From: Corallium rubrum
Taxonomy: Eukaryota; Cnidaria; Anthozoa; Scleralcyonacea; Coralliidae
NCBI GenBank assembly: GCA_964035015.1
Contig: OZ035997.1
Coordinates: 10,991,536 to 11,055,535 of the forward strand
DNA: 64,000 bases
Direction of reading: 5' to 3'
The position numbers and the translations under genes were made by a program. Position 1 is the first letter of the stretch, and each line of letters opens with the position of its first letter. This document shows, one piece after another, positions 1 through 9,942 of this stretch. The notes beneath the pieces are model-generated. The model had not been told where the DNA came from. It saw only the letters and a list, made by a program, of their open reading frames with translations, and searched no databases.

Positions 1-900
1 AAGATGTTTTAGTATAGGTTTACACGCAGAAATCCACCGTGCTTCGCACTGTTTATGTTACATGTAGACGTGTTCAATACTTATTCAAAAAACGCGTTGA
101 ACATTGATTTATTGAGACGCATCAATGCATATATTACCAGAGTCTAAAACAGACATATAAAACGTAAAAATATCATATTCTTTAACAATGCGAGTAGCGT
201 CCGCGTTTCCTGTTTTTGCCGATTTACCTACCCTTACCGTGTGTTCAAACATTTTAGTATAGGGGATTGGGGTTAATCGTTAGAAATTAACGATTATTGT
301 TATTTCTATAGGTGAGACGTAAGAGTACATGTTGAAGGGTGTAGTCAATTTATAACGTTATGATAAGCGCTGGGCCGAGATGTTTAACTATAATTCACAA
401 GCAGAAATTTTCAGGCTGTTCTTTGCGCCGGCTCTAATGCTTTAATTCGAATATACATGTGGCATGATCACACGCTTATTGTGTTGAGTTCTAACATTAC
501 ACTCGAGCGAAATTAAAGCGATATAAGTATCATATTTTTTAATGCGATTATGGGGACCGAGTTTCATGTTTTAACTAATGTTTCAAGTGTACTGTTGACA
601 TGTTAGGCCCTTGGCCAAGATGTCTTAGCTATATGTCTGATTGTCTGTATATATACGCAGAAAGAAATCAACTGTACTTGGTACTGCCTGAGTTACAGGT
701 CGGCGTATAAAATACTTATTCAAAAAGTGCGTTGATTATTGTTGAGACAAATCAATTCAATCCTGTGTTACCAGAGTCTAACGTAGTAAAGATTAGAATG
801 AAAGCGATATATTATCACATTCTTTTAACAATGCGATTAGCGATCGGGTTTCCTGTTTTTTCCAATTTACCTATAAAATTGTCATTTTAAGATTAGAGTT
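1..900. repeat. Three diverged copies of an old dispersed or tandem repeat
   Basis: Blocks starting near 1, 370 and 610 share the same order of short matches: an AAGATGTTTTAG-like start, a GCAGAAAT segment, CTTATTCAAAAA, ACCAGAGTCTAA and an AACAATGCGA segment followed by TTTCCTGTTTT. Spacing and indels differ between copies, so this is an old array. No reading frame looks like a protein. Confidence 0.5.
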
Positions 901-1279
901 AAGATTAGGGTTGGGGCAGGGCTTGGGTTAGGGATTGGGTTGGAGTTTAAGTAAGGGCTAGAATTAAGCAATATTGTTAAGTGATTAAGGGCATTTAAAA
1001 ACTAATAATTATTGTAGATTCTAGATGATACGTCATAAGAGCATATGCTGATATGTCGCAAGGTTATCAAGCATTTTCAGTATGTTTTAGTGAACACTTT
1101 ACGTTGTTCAATCATTATCTGTAGGCCAAATAAATACCAGTATCCGCATGTACGCATTGCGTACCTATTTTTCGCAACTGCTCCCGGTTTGGTCTTAAAA
1201 TGTATATATTCTACACTCGAATTTTCCTTCACCCTAATCCTTAGAACATGCTATGTAATCGAGTGAAATGCCCAATATC

Positions 1280-1282
<3 letters not shown>
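901..1282. other. No gene seen; degenerate TTAGGG-like stretch
   Basis: Positions 890-960 hold degenerate GGGTTAGGG/GGGTTGG-type repeats. The rest, including a short open frame at 1045-1266, looks non-coding. Confidence 0.4.

Positions 1283-1346
<64 letters not shown>
1283..1346. repeat. (TA)n microsatellite
   Basis: About 32 uninterrupted TA units abut the outer end of the left Penelope-like copy. A second (TA)n lies about 60 bp beyond the other outer end. Confidence 0.95.
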
Positions 1347-1347
<1 letters not shown>

Positions 1348-1448
1348 CAAATGGAGGTAGAGTGACTCAACAAATTTGACTAGGCATATTTATTACTATT
1401 TAGTTTCGTACCACGAGATGTGGCACTCTTCAGATAAAACGGCCTAAT
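1346..1448 (-). mobile_element. Detached 3' end of the left Penelope-like copy
   Basis: This stretch is the reverse complement of 11490-11593, the 3' end of the right Penelope-like copy. It is separated from its own body (8381-9942) by the 1449-8380 insertion. Its last four bases (TAAT, 1445-1448) are the target duplication of that insertion. Confidence 0.85.
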
Positions 1449-1732
1449 GTACGGTGGCCCGTAAGTGCAATTCACAAAATAAATGTTCAGTGCAGAACTA
1501 AAGAGTTCGATACACAATCAAATGTAAGATTTGTCGTAATACAAAACAAAAGTCAGATTGATGCGAAACTAAAGTTAATTCAGTTCAAATGGAAAGTATC
1601 TCAATGCAAAATAAAAAGTATCTCAATGCAAAATAAGAATTTATGTTCCAATGCAAAACGAGTTTTCCCAATGCAAAAGGAGAGTTTGCCCAATGCAAAA
1701 TGATTACCGCATTGCAAAGTCATTGCAGGCGC
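1449..1732 (+). repeat. Left terminal inverted repeat of the 6.9-kb element
   Basis: This 284-bp repeat matches the reverse complement of 8074-8380 with small indels. From about 1590 inward it is an array of roughly 20-bp units built on CAATGCAAAA. The outer half has looser versions. Such subterminal arrays are typical transposase-binding regions (inference). The integrase ATG lies 58 bp beyond its inner edge, so it probably also acts as promoter. Confidence 0.85.
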
Positions 1733-1789
1733 TTGTCTCAAATGCGAATTCTGCTGCAGTGTCTGCTTCACTCCGTGAAATAAACTGGT

Positions 1790-3057
1790 ATGTTTTGTCC
1801 GTTTTGTGGTGAAAGGGTCCAGAGTACGTTCAACTTTTGTGTTTTCTGCGGACGCTCGTTGCCAGTTTCTGAAGAGCAAGAAAATTGCGATTTTGAAGCA
1901 GTGTTTGTTGAAGGAGAAACTTCCGATCAACTAATTACGCGTTACTTTAGACAAGGTTTTGAATACAAAAATATCCTGTTGTTTCTATCCAAATATCATG
2001 GCATTTGTATGTCATTAAGGACGCTGAAAACTAAGCTTCGCTCGCTTGGTCTACGGAGAAGATACAACGATTACAATATTGATGATATTCGTGATCGTAT
2101 TCAACAAGAATTGGACGGTCCTGGAAGCTCTAGTGGGTATCGTTCTATTTGGCACTCATTAAAAATTCAAGGACAACAAGTTCCCAGGGAAACTGTGCGC
2201 ATTCTGGTTAAGGAACTGGACCCTGAAGGTGTGCGAGAAAGGCGAGCACAAAGTCTTCGAAGGAGAACATATCGGTCACCAGGACCAAACTATGTGTGGC
2301 ATGTAGACGGCTATGATAAGTTGAAACCTTACGGATTTCCTATACATGACTGTATTGACGGTTTTAGTAGGAAAATCCTGTGGTTGAAAGTATGTCGCAC
2401 CAACAACGACCCAGCTGTAACAGGACAGCATTATTTGAACACAGTTCAAAAGTATGGTGGCTGCCCTACTTTGCTCAGAACAGACAATGGGACTGAGAAT
2501 GTCACCATGGCAACTATGCAAGCATATTTGCGTAGTGGTGGTGATGACGAAATTGCTGGAATTAAGGCACACCGGTATGGGTCATCACCAGCCAACCAAC
2601 GCATTGAATGCTGGTGGGCTTTCTTTTGCAAGAACCGCACAAATTGGTGGATTAATTTTTTTAAAGACCTTATTGAAAGAGGTGTGTTAAATACTTCAAA
2701 TAGTTTAGAAAAAGAGTGTTGTGGCATTGTTTTGCAGAAGTTTTGCAAGAGGACTTGAATTTAGTTAAGTGGAACTGGAACACACACTATATCAGAAAGT
2801 CTCGTTTTGATACAGTTTCTGGAAGGCCAGAAGAGCTTTACTTCCTTCCCGAGTGTGCAGGTGTAGTTGACCACAAGAAAGTGGTTGATGATACCAGTTT
2901 TGAAGAAATGTCCCAATATTGCCATGATTATGAAGAGGAGAACATTTACCAGGACTACTTTGCAACTATTCGCCAGGAACTAGGCTTGGGTAAGCCTAAG
3001 AAATGGAGAGATGCTCTTTCAAATTACAATACACTGCGTGAAGTCGGTACAGGCTGA
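1790..3057 (+). pseudogene. Zinc-ribbon DDE integrase (transposase), one frameshift
   Basis: The frame opens at ATG 1790 and reads to 2758; coding resumes one frame over from about 2716 to the TGA at 3055-3057. Joined, it would be roughly 420 residues. Residues 3, 6, 17 and 20 are cysteines of a zinc ribbon (CxxC...CxxC). A helix-turn-helix-like part follows (about 40-165), then an integrase core with D173 (HVDGYD), D232 (RTDNGTEN) and E273 (NQRIECWW), so all three acidic residues are present. This matches the metazoan integrase core family common in fish and cnidarian genomes. A single base appears to be missing near 2720, in or just after the run that encodes KECC. It could be real decay or a sequencing error. 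It is the element's own transposase by position and orientation. Confidence 0.82.
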
Positions 3058-3420
3058 CAACATACAGTACAGTTTTTACTTTTTATAAAATTAATATGCT
3101 ATCCAGCAACTGAATTCCATAAGCAATGTTTTAACAATGTAAATGAATATGTCTATCCATGTTTGTCAACATCATGCTAGTTTTGACCAAAAATACCTTG
3201 GAGAAAACAATGTACAGAAACTCTAAAAGTGAAACCCTTTCCCACAAGATAAAAATACATTTTGTTGCTCTTTAATTAATATGCTCATAAATTTCAGTTA
3301 CATTAGTGTACAACAGATGGCCTTATTAAAATATCAACCTGGATAACTATAACAATAATTATTATTACTTTTTGTAATACAGATAGAGTGCAATGGCAAA
3401 CAAATTATAACGTAGAATTG
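3058..3420. other. Gap between the convergent integrase and HECT genes
   Basis: 363 bp of AT-rich sequence between the two stop codons, presumably both 3' UTRs. No conserved frame seen. Confidence 0.6.
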
Positions 3421-6400
3421 TCACAATTTACTAAACACACCACCATTCATCAATGCTGTGAGAAGATAGTGAGAAATGCTATTGCCTATTGTTTTCTCAT
3501 TTACATACAAATATAACATGTTTGAACATGTTTGTGCACCTGGTATGTTTTTAGTTTCATCATGCACAAATGTAATCGAAGGGCTCGGGTCGAACCCAGT
3601 AGAAGGCACGTTTGTTGCTCCTGTAGTAAACATTAGAATGTGGCTTGGGGTGATAGTTGGGATGAAGTTCTTCTCCTGTGTAGTTAACTCCACCCCATCA
3701 TCCTCGATATCTTCCATCAAATTTCCATCTATAAAAAAATAATAATTCTAACAGCGCCCAAAATGACAATACAGTGCAAATTTTTGAAGATCACAGATCA
3801 CATTAAAGGACATTGACAACAAAAAATTTTATTGTCTTAAATGAAGGAAACTGTTTTTACTGGCGTATTTCTTGAAATTGTTGAATTTCTTTGTTATGCA
3901 ATCAAGGCATCGAATCAATCACCTGATTGCTGTGAACTTGTTACTATACGAAATAAGCCAGTAATAAATAAAAAATGTAGAATTTACGTTATTAAACAGT
4001 TTCAGCAGTTCTTTCATTTAAGACAATATTTTTTTTGTTGCCAACACTCTTTAACAATACTGTACCCTGTATTGACTTTAGGAACGCAATAAATTTTGCC
4101 ATAACAATTTCTTCTGCTGGCCTCCGATTGCTACCAACTGGTGCAAAATCAGGCTTCATCAGACCAAGCACTTGGTTGACATCAAGTTTCTCTGCTTTAA
4201 ACTCAAATATATGCTTTGCCATCCCTTTGTTGCTTCGAATCATTTCCAGAACCTTATAAAACAAACAGTAAAATAGAAAATGAAAGTATTGTGACCTGGC
4301 TTATAAGAGCAGGGCCTGGACCTAAATATGAAAATATCTTACATCATAGTAGTTCAGGCCATCCAGAAGTTGCTGCAACATCGGCTGACACTTTATAATT
4401 ACAAAGTACTTGGCCACTTCATCGATGAAGGTGTTCCTCCTTTCAAATGGGACTGGTGCTGGCAGACCATCAATGTCAAATCTCCATTCACTGCTTACCA
4501 TGCATGCATTTACTTCATCCTGGGTTTTTGCCTCTTTCAACTAAAATCAAACAGAAGAATTATAATATTTAGTCATATTATAAGTAAAATTAAAATTTCA
4601 GCTAGGATATTTGCTGGTAGATTCAAATGAATTGGCTTACTGTACACCAAAACAGTGAATTGGTTTGAATGTGAATTTCACTTGAAAATTAACAGGTAAA
4701 ACAATTAGTTTATGGGCAGCATGTGGCCAGCATTTAATGATGTAATTGCTGTCAAGAGAATTCACAAATGCAGTTTGTCCATCAATAGAAATCCCAAGTG
4801 CAGTATGTTCTTCATCCTACTGGCAATGTGTTACTTTGTATTACCTTGAGTAATGAATCTCTAACATTTTTGTCAGGGATCTCATCAATTGTTGGCATAT
4901 AGCTGTCAAATCCTCCTTGGATACATTCACAAATGCACTTGCTGAACAGACGAGGAAGCTCCCCCCCTTGAACAACCATTGTCGCTAACATCCGACCAAC
5001 AACTTTGAATTTTCCATCCTGTAAGGCACCAACATTGCACCTAATCACATGACCACTTGTTGTATCTGGCATATAAAACACAAAATTAATCAACATTGCT
5101 ATAATTTCTATACAAATTCATGCAGGACACATCACTGTCTTTTTTATGGTGTGAAGACTTGGTGGACAAAGGGTTTGTGTTCATTTTAATTTATTGGGGA
5201 TATGAGAATGCCATTACATATACAGTTTCTAATTTTTGATTGGAAAATTGTCGAAAGGAAAATTAAACTTTCATGATAGTAAGCATACAGAGCTTCTGTT
5301 TTAATCACTGTAAATGTGGTAATACCACCATGCATTCAGATTTCAGCATGCATTGAGCACAAGTAGCCAATGATTCTCTTGTGTCTAAAAAAGAGATGTT
5401 CAATTTAAAAGTTTATATAAAATGGTATTATGACACTTTGATGGAACAAATACCAGGCAATGAAAAATAACATTATTTTGCACTTTACAGCAAAATAGCC
5501 AGCCCCATTAATCTTACTTGTCAATGTTCCACTGTTAGTCATGATAGCACCCAATAGCAAATGGAAGAATTCCCGCCTCTGCCCACCAAGATCGACAGCA
5601 TCTTCTTCAGCCTCAAAAGTTGCTAACGTTACTTGCAGCATACCAGAGCCTTTCAAGAAGCCTCTTTTCTTGAAGTATGGTAATGCTGTTGCCCAAACAC
5701 ACAATCGACTAACAACGATGGTCCGTGGGTCACCACTGACTTTTTCATTTGCATGTTGCTTTATTGTTGATTGGAAGCATTCAGTGGAGGTTTCTGAATT
5801 CGATGTTGTATGAACCTCTACAACTTCTTCTTCAGCGGGGATGTTGTTTAGGCTGTTGTCAATGGCTTGCTGCACAGCTTCATTCTCATCAAAGCCAATT
5901 GGACTGTGGAAACATAAATTTAAAAAATAAATATTGTGTACAACAAATAGTCCATTAATTATCAGCTTAGCGGACCACAAGATATCTTCAGACTTCATTT
6001 TGCAGAATAAATTCCATGGCTCCATGATGCGATGAGGGTTCGAAATAACGTGTTGTGATTCGCGAACCAAATTGTGATCTTCACGATCGGAATAGACAAT
6101 TCCCATTACAGTATAGCAAAGCATCATGGGAAATGTGGTAGGCTTCACTTGCAGCCGCAGGCGAAATGGCCGCCGCGAAGCGAGCATTTTGCTTGTGAGA
6201 GAAATTGCTTTTTTAAAGTACATTTTTTCCAGAGTATTATAGTTTAAATAAAAGTAAGTCAAGTAGGTCAAGTAAGCCAAGGTGGCCAAGTAACCCAAGT
6301 AAGCCAAGTAGGTCAAGTAAGTCAAGTAGGTCAAGTAAGTCAAGTAGGTCAAGTAAGTCAAGTAGGTCAAGTAAGTCAAGTAAGTCAAGTAAGCCAAGGT

Positions 6401-8001
6401 GGTCAAGTAAGCCAAGTAACCCAAGTAAGCCAAGTAAGTCAAGTAAGCCAAGTAGGTCAAGTAAGCCAAGTAGGTCAAGTAAGCCAAGTAGGTCAAGTAA
6501 GTCAAGTAGGTCAAGTAAGTCAAGTAGGTCAAGTAAGTCAAGTAAGGTCAAGTAAGCCAAGTAGGTCAAGTAAGCCAAGGTGGTCAAGTAAGCCAAGTAG
6601 GTCAAGTAAGCCAAGTAGGTCAAGTAAGCCAAGTAGGTCAAGTAAGCCAAGTAGGTCAAGTAAGCCAAGTAACCCAAGTAAGCCAAGTAGGACAAGTAAG
6701 TCAAGTAAGTGAAGCATGTCGAGTAAGGCAAAGTAGGGAGACTGTATGGAAGCATTACTTCAAGTAAGCTTTACTTTAGAATAATATATAGGGAGACTAT
6801 ATGGGTTGTTACCATGAAGTATATACCGCCATTTCGCCTGCAAGTGAAACCTACCACATTTCCCATGATGCTTTGCTATAATGGGAATTGTCTATTGGCA
6901 GCTGCACAGCTTTTACATCACGAGAGATTAACCTTCTTCTGTCTAACACTGTACTTACAGGAAGTCTTCTACTGTGAACAAGGATGGTTCAATTGTTGAA
7001 CAATCTTGATTGACTTGACGTGGAACAGGTTCTTCCATACAGTCATCAAGTATCTGCTCAAGATCCTCCCCAAGTCCCAATAATGTGCTGCTGGTAAGGT
7101 CAGTGATATCAACAAGGTCATCATCTGCCCGCACATCACTTTCAACATAGCAGAAATCAGTAACCTACAGTATCAGAAACAACAGGAAATTGAAAAATAA
7201 TTTATTTTTGTTTCGATTTATATTATCGTTTCATTATTCAAATGGTCTATATATCAAAATATATAAATGTTGCATTTTATTGCATTTTTTAATACTTTTT
7301 TATTTATATTGTTTTCAATTTATTTTTAGGTCAATATTAAGTTATATATTATCGTCTTACTTTTCCTTGGTCATCTTTCTTCTCTTCAACTGGGCAAAGA
7401 AAATGTTTATCCTGGAAAAGGCTTTTCCCAAACCTTCTTTATACCCGCTTAAGGTGAATTGCTCGTCTGTCCCAGGAATTGTGCGGGCCAATTTACCGTC
7501 TGGATACACCAGTACGTATCCCCGTTCACGGGAAAATTCCCGGTCGTAGTCTTCCCACTTCTTCAACGATTTCTCCAGCAGTTCGTCGTATCCGCATTCC
7601 TTAGGGATTTTAACTGGGAAATTTTTACCGAAGACTTTCTTCGGCACTCCACATTCGTATTCCATAAGCCCCACGTTTATCAGAACGTCCTTGTTGTCTG
7701 AAGGCTTCGCGCCTGTGCTGGCTGTTGTCGTCTTTCTCTTTTTCGATTTCGGCTGAAAATGGGATTGCCGCTCATTTTCTTTCTCGCGGCTAAAAGCTTC
7801 GAAGGAGCTTGGTCGTGGCCGTTGGCCTTTACCTCGTGTGGTCAAAACACCAGCCGGCGATGGCGTCGGGCCCGTTGACGCTGTCGTGTCGCTAGAAGAC
7901 GGTGTTGATCGTGAACTAGCACCATCATTTCTCTTCGTCCCACAGCAAGGGCAATAAACAAACGCTTCATCCAATCTGGCTCCACAGTTTGCGCAAAACA
8001 T
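3421..8001 (-). CDS. Element-borne zinc-ribbon/UIM/HECT E3 ubiquitin ligase, seven exons
   Basis: Exons on the minus strand: 8001-7361, 7138-6959 (or from 7164), 5903-5518, 5065-4845, 4540-4343, 4252-4066 and 3728-3421. All junctions are GT-AG and phases agree from exon 2 to the stop. The exon 1/2 join fits only with the acceptor at 7139. The model gives about 706 residues. Residues 3, 6, 17 and 20 are zinc-ribbon cysteines; a basic, Ser/Thr-rich linker follows. Residues 279-292 (DENEAVQQAIDNSL) fit a ubiquitin-interacting motif. From about 335 comes a HECT domain with the N-lobe signature around DAVDLGGQRREFF. The C-lobe holds the catalytic cysteine in AQTCSN, residue 672, 34 from the end, the normal position. 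The closest known relatives are the G2E3-like HECT proteins. The usual LPxY-like motif after the cysteine reads LYLYV. A small repeat element sits in intron 2 without touching the coding exons. Confidence 0.8.
6091..6896. mobile_element. Small inverted-repeat element inside an intron of the HECT gene
   Basis: 6091-6180 and 6826-6896 are inverted copies; they share AATAGACAATTCCC and TTTCCCATGATGCTTTGC. Between them lies a 10-bp minisatellite. No clear target duplication was found. Confidence 0.65.
6245..6735. repeat. 10-bp minisatellite, AAGTAGGTCA / AAGTAAGCCA units
   Basis: About 49 units of a 10-bp repeat alternate between GTCAAGTAAG and GCCAAGTAGG variants. Read on the minus strand it gives spurious frames of Tyr-Leu-Thr/Ala repeats, which are not a protein. 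Confidence 0.92.
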
Positions 8002-8073
8002 TTATAAATAATTTATGAACAAACTACGACATCGAAATCAAATTTCTCTGTTTGAACTGAAGTTGGGTCGAGC

Positions 8074-8380
8074 GCGCCTGCAATGACTTTGCAATGCGGT
8101 AATCATTTTGCATTGGGCAAACTCTCCTTTTGCATTGGAAAACTCGTTTTGCATTGGAACATAAATTCTTATTTTGCATTGGGCAAACTCCTTTTGCATT
8201 GCAACACAAATTGTTATTTTGCATCGAGGTGCTTTTTATTTTGCATTGAGATCGTTTTAGTTTCGCATCGAACTGACTATTGTTTTGCATTACGATGAAT
8301 CTTACCTTTGATTGTGCATTGGAGTCTCTAGTTTTGCACTGAACATTCATTTTGTGAATTGCACTTACGGGCCACCGTAC
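8074..8380 (-). repeat. Right terminal inverted repeat of the 6.9-kb element
   Basis: This 307-bp partner of 1449-1732 has about one extra CAATGCAAAA-type unit. The HECT gene ATG (8001) lies 72 bp inside it, mirroring the integrase end. Confidence 0.85.
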
Positions 8381-9942
8381 TAATGCCTGACAGCTAAAAC
8401 TTACAATATTTTGTACAAACAGATGACGCTTTAATCCTATTTACCATGCAAGCTAATCAATTATCACCTTATCATTATGTTGACACCACGTGGAAATACC
8501 AAACTTAAGCGGTAATTTTAAAATAGTTAGAGTTCGTTAAGAGTTAATTAAAAGGAATTTTTTAGCATGTCTGCATGAAGAAACTAGTTCATTGCGTTTG
8601 TTTAGGGTAGCCATAGTAGGTTTACATATGATAAAGTATTTTTCCCATAAACAGAGATTACATCTATTTGAAGCGCAATTATAAGGCTTAGCTCGCTTCA
8701 ATATTTTCCAATTAATATTAAACTCAACATTGTTATTTTTCAAGTCCCAAATGTGTTTACTCAGCTCTGTGGAGTTCTGTTTCTTATGAGAATTAAATGA
8801 TGCCTTGTGGTTCGTAAATCTGGTCTTAAAAAGAGTTCTCAGTAAGCCCAACATACGTTTGTGGAGGTCTGTTATCTTTAGTGCTAACCGTAGCTTGGTA
8901 TACAACAGACTCAACAAGACATTTCCCTGGCATTGGGCACTCGTCCTTTTTCCTACAATTGCATGTTTTTTGACTATCTACATTGCTCGTTTGGGACAGT
9001 CTGGTTTTGTTGTGTCCATCGATAGTTTGCTTAATGTTTGGCATACAACTGTAGCTTATCTTGACCGTGTTGCGGTTAAAGATTTTATGTAGAATGTGCC
9101 CTGTGGGGAATTCTTCGTCAAGGATCTTTAAGAATGATTGTCCAACATTAGTAGAAACATTCTTGCTGAAGGGTGGGTTGTACCATATAATGTTGCGTTT
9201 ACGTCGTGTCCTGTTTTGTTTAGTGGTTTGATTTAGCGGATGTTTGAATTTGAGTTGGTGTGTGTAACCGCTTTTGTCTAGAGCTTTCTGGTATAATGGT
9301 ACGGCGTGTAGAAACGATTCCTGGTCAGATGATATCTCAGTGAGGCGTTTGTTGATGGATAATGGGATATTGTCTAGTATTCTAGGTGGGTGGTTAGACT
9401 TGTTATGCGCGTAGAGAGGTATGTTGTTAGGTTTAGAGTACGGCTGGTATTTCCCGCTAGACAAATTCAAGGTCACATCAAGGAAATTTATGATCTTCTT
9501 GTTAGCTTCGATAGTAATTTTTAGACCATGGTTGTTAAAGATGGCACAGAGATCTTTTTTAATCATTTCTATTTCACGCGGTGTTGCTTTAAGAATACCC
9601 AGACCATCGTCTCTGTATAAGCCGAAATTATTGCCATGCTTTGTCGTAATAAGATGTAGTAAAAAAGAACCGACTAGTTTGCATGACTCGGCACCGTCGA
9701 AGCTACCCATTGTGACGTCGAAGAGGTTAGATGAAGCCTTTTTGCCCCAGTGGCTTCCTGAATGATGAAGGCACGATTTCTTCGCGTGTAAAATAATTTG
9801 CCGTTCTTCGTCCGTGATGTTGTCGTAGTTTGATGCGAAATCTAACGCTGCATTGAGTAGATCTTTTGAAATGGATGGATAAAAATCGACTACGTCAAAT
9901 GCAATAAATGAATATTGATTTTTGTTTGAGATGTTGTTAAAC
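8381..9942 (-). mobile_element. Left Penelope-like retroelement copy (body)
   Basis: 5'-truncated copy reading leftward, nearly identical to the right copy (9943-11593) in opposite orientation. Its last ~100 bp lie at 1346-1448 beyond the 6.9-kb insertion. TAAT at 8381-8384 is the right-hand target duplication. Confidence 0.85.
8537..9942 (-). pseudogene. Penelope-like reverse transcriptase/GIY-YIG, frameshifted copy
   Basis: The frame runs from the centre of the palindrome leftward through RT motifs DVVDFYPSIS and YRDDGLGI, a Cys-rich linker (CNCRKKDECPMPGKC) and the start of the GIY-YIG domain. Near 8827-8831 it has five T's (minus strand) where the right copy has four, which shifts the frame in the GIY-YIG domain. 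The remaining domain continues in the next frame to a TAA at 8537-8539. The 5' part of the RT is missing. Confidence 0.82.

Larger units (their letters stand above)
1449..8380. mobile_element. 6.9-kb TIR DNA element carrying an integrase and a HECT ubiquitin ligase
   Basis: Both ends carry the same sequence in opposite orientation (GTACGGTGGCCCGTAAG inward). TAAT flanks the element at 1445-1448 and 8381-8384. The intact site survives once, in the right Penelope-like arm near 11486-11495 (...GGCATTAGGCC...), which proves insertion; CTAAT, 5 bp, is equally possible at one boundary. Inside are two convergent genes: integrase 1790-3057 (+) and HECT ligase 8001-3421 (-). A duplication of 4-5 bp plus an rve-like DDE integrase resembles the integrase-type transposons (Ginger and relatives), but the GTAC termini and the HECT partner differ from the usual picture. 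I do not assign it to a named family. Confidence 0.88.

Noticed and set aside
6245-6735. CRISPR-like array
   Set aside because: Units are contiguous 10-mers without unique spacers, in eukaryotic DNA.
5930-6755. Long minus-strand frames of Tyr-Leu-Thr/Ala and Asp-Leu-Leu repeats
   Set aside because: They are translations of a 10-bp minisatellite in an intron of the HECT gene; only 5518-5903 of the overlapping frame is a real exon.
8024-8350. Open frames in the TIRs of the 6.9-kb element
   Set aside because: They are translations of the CAATGCAAAA array and run against the real genes.
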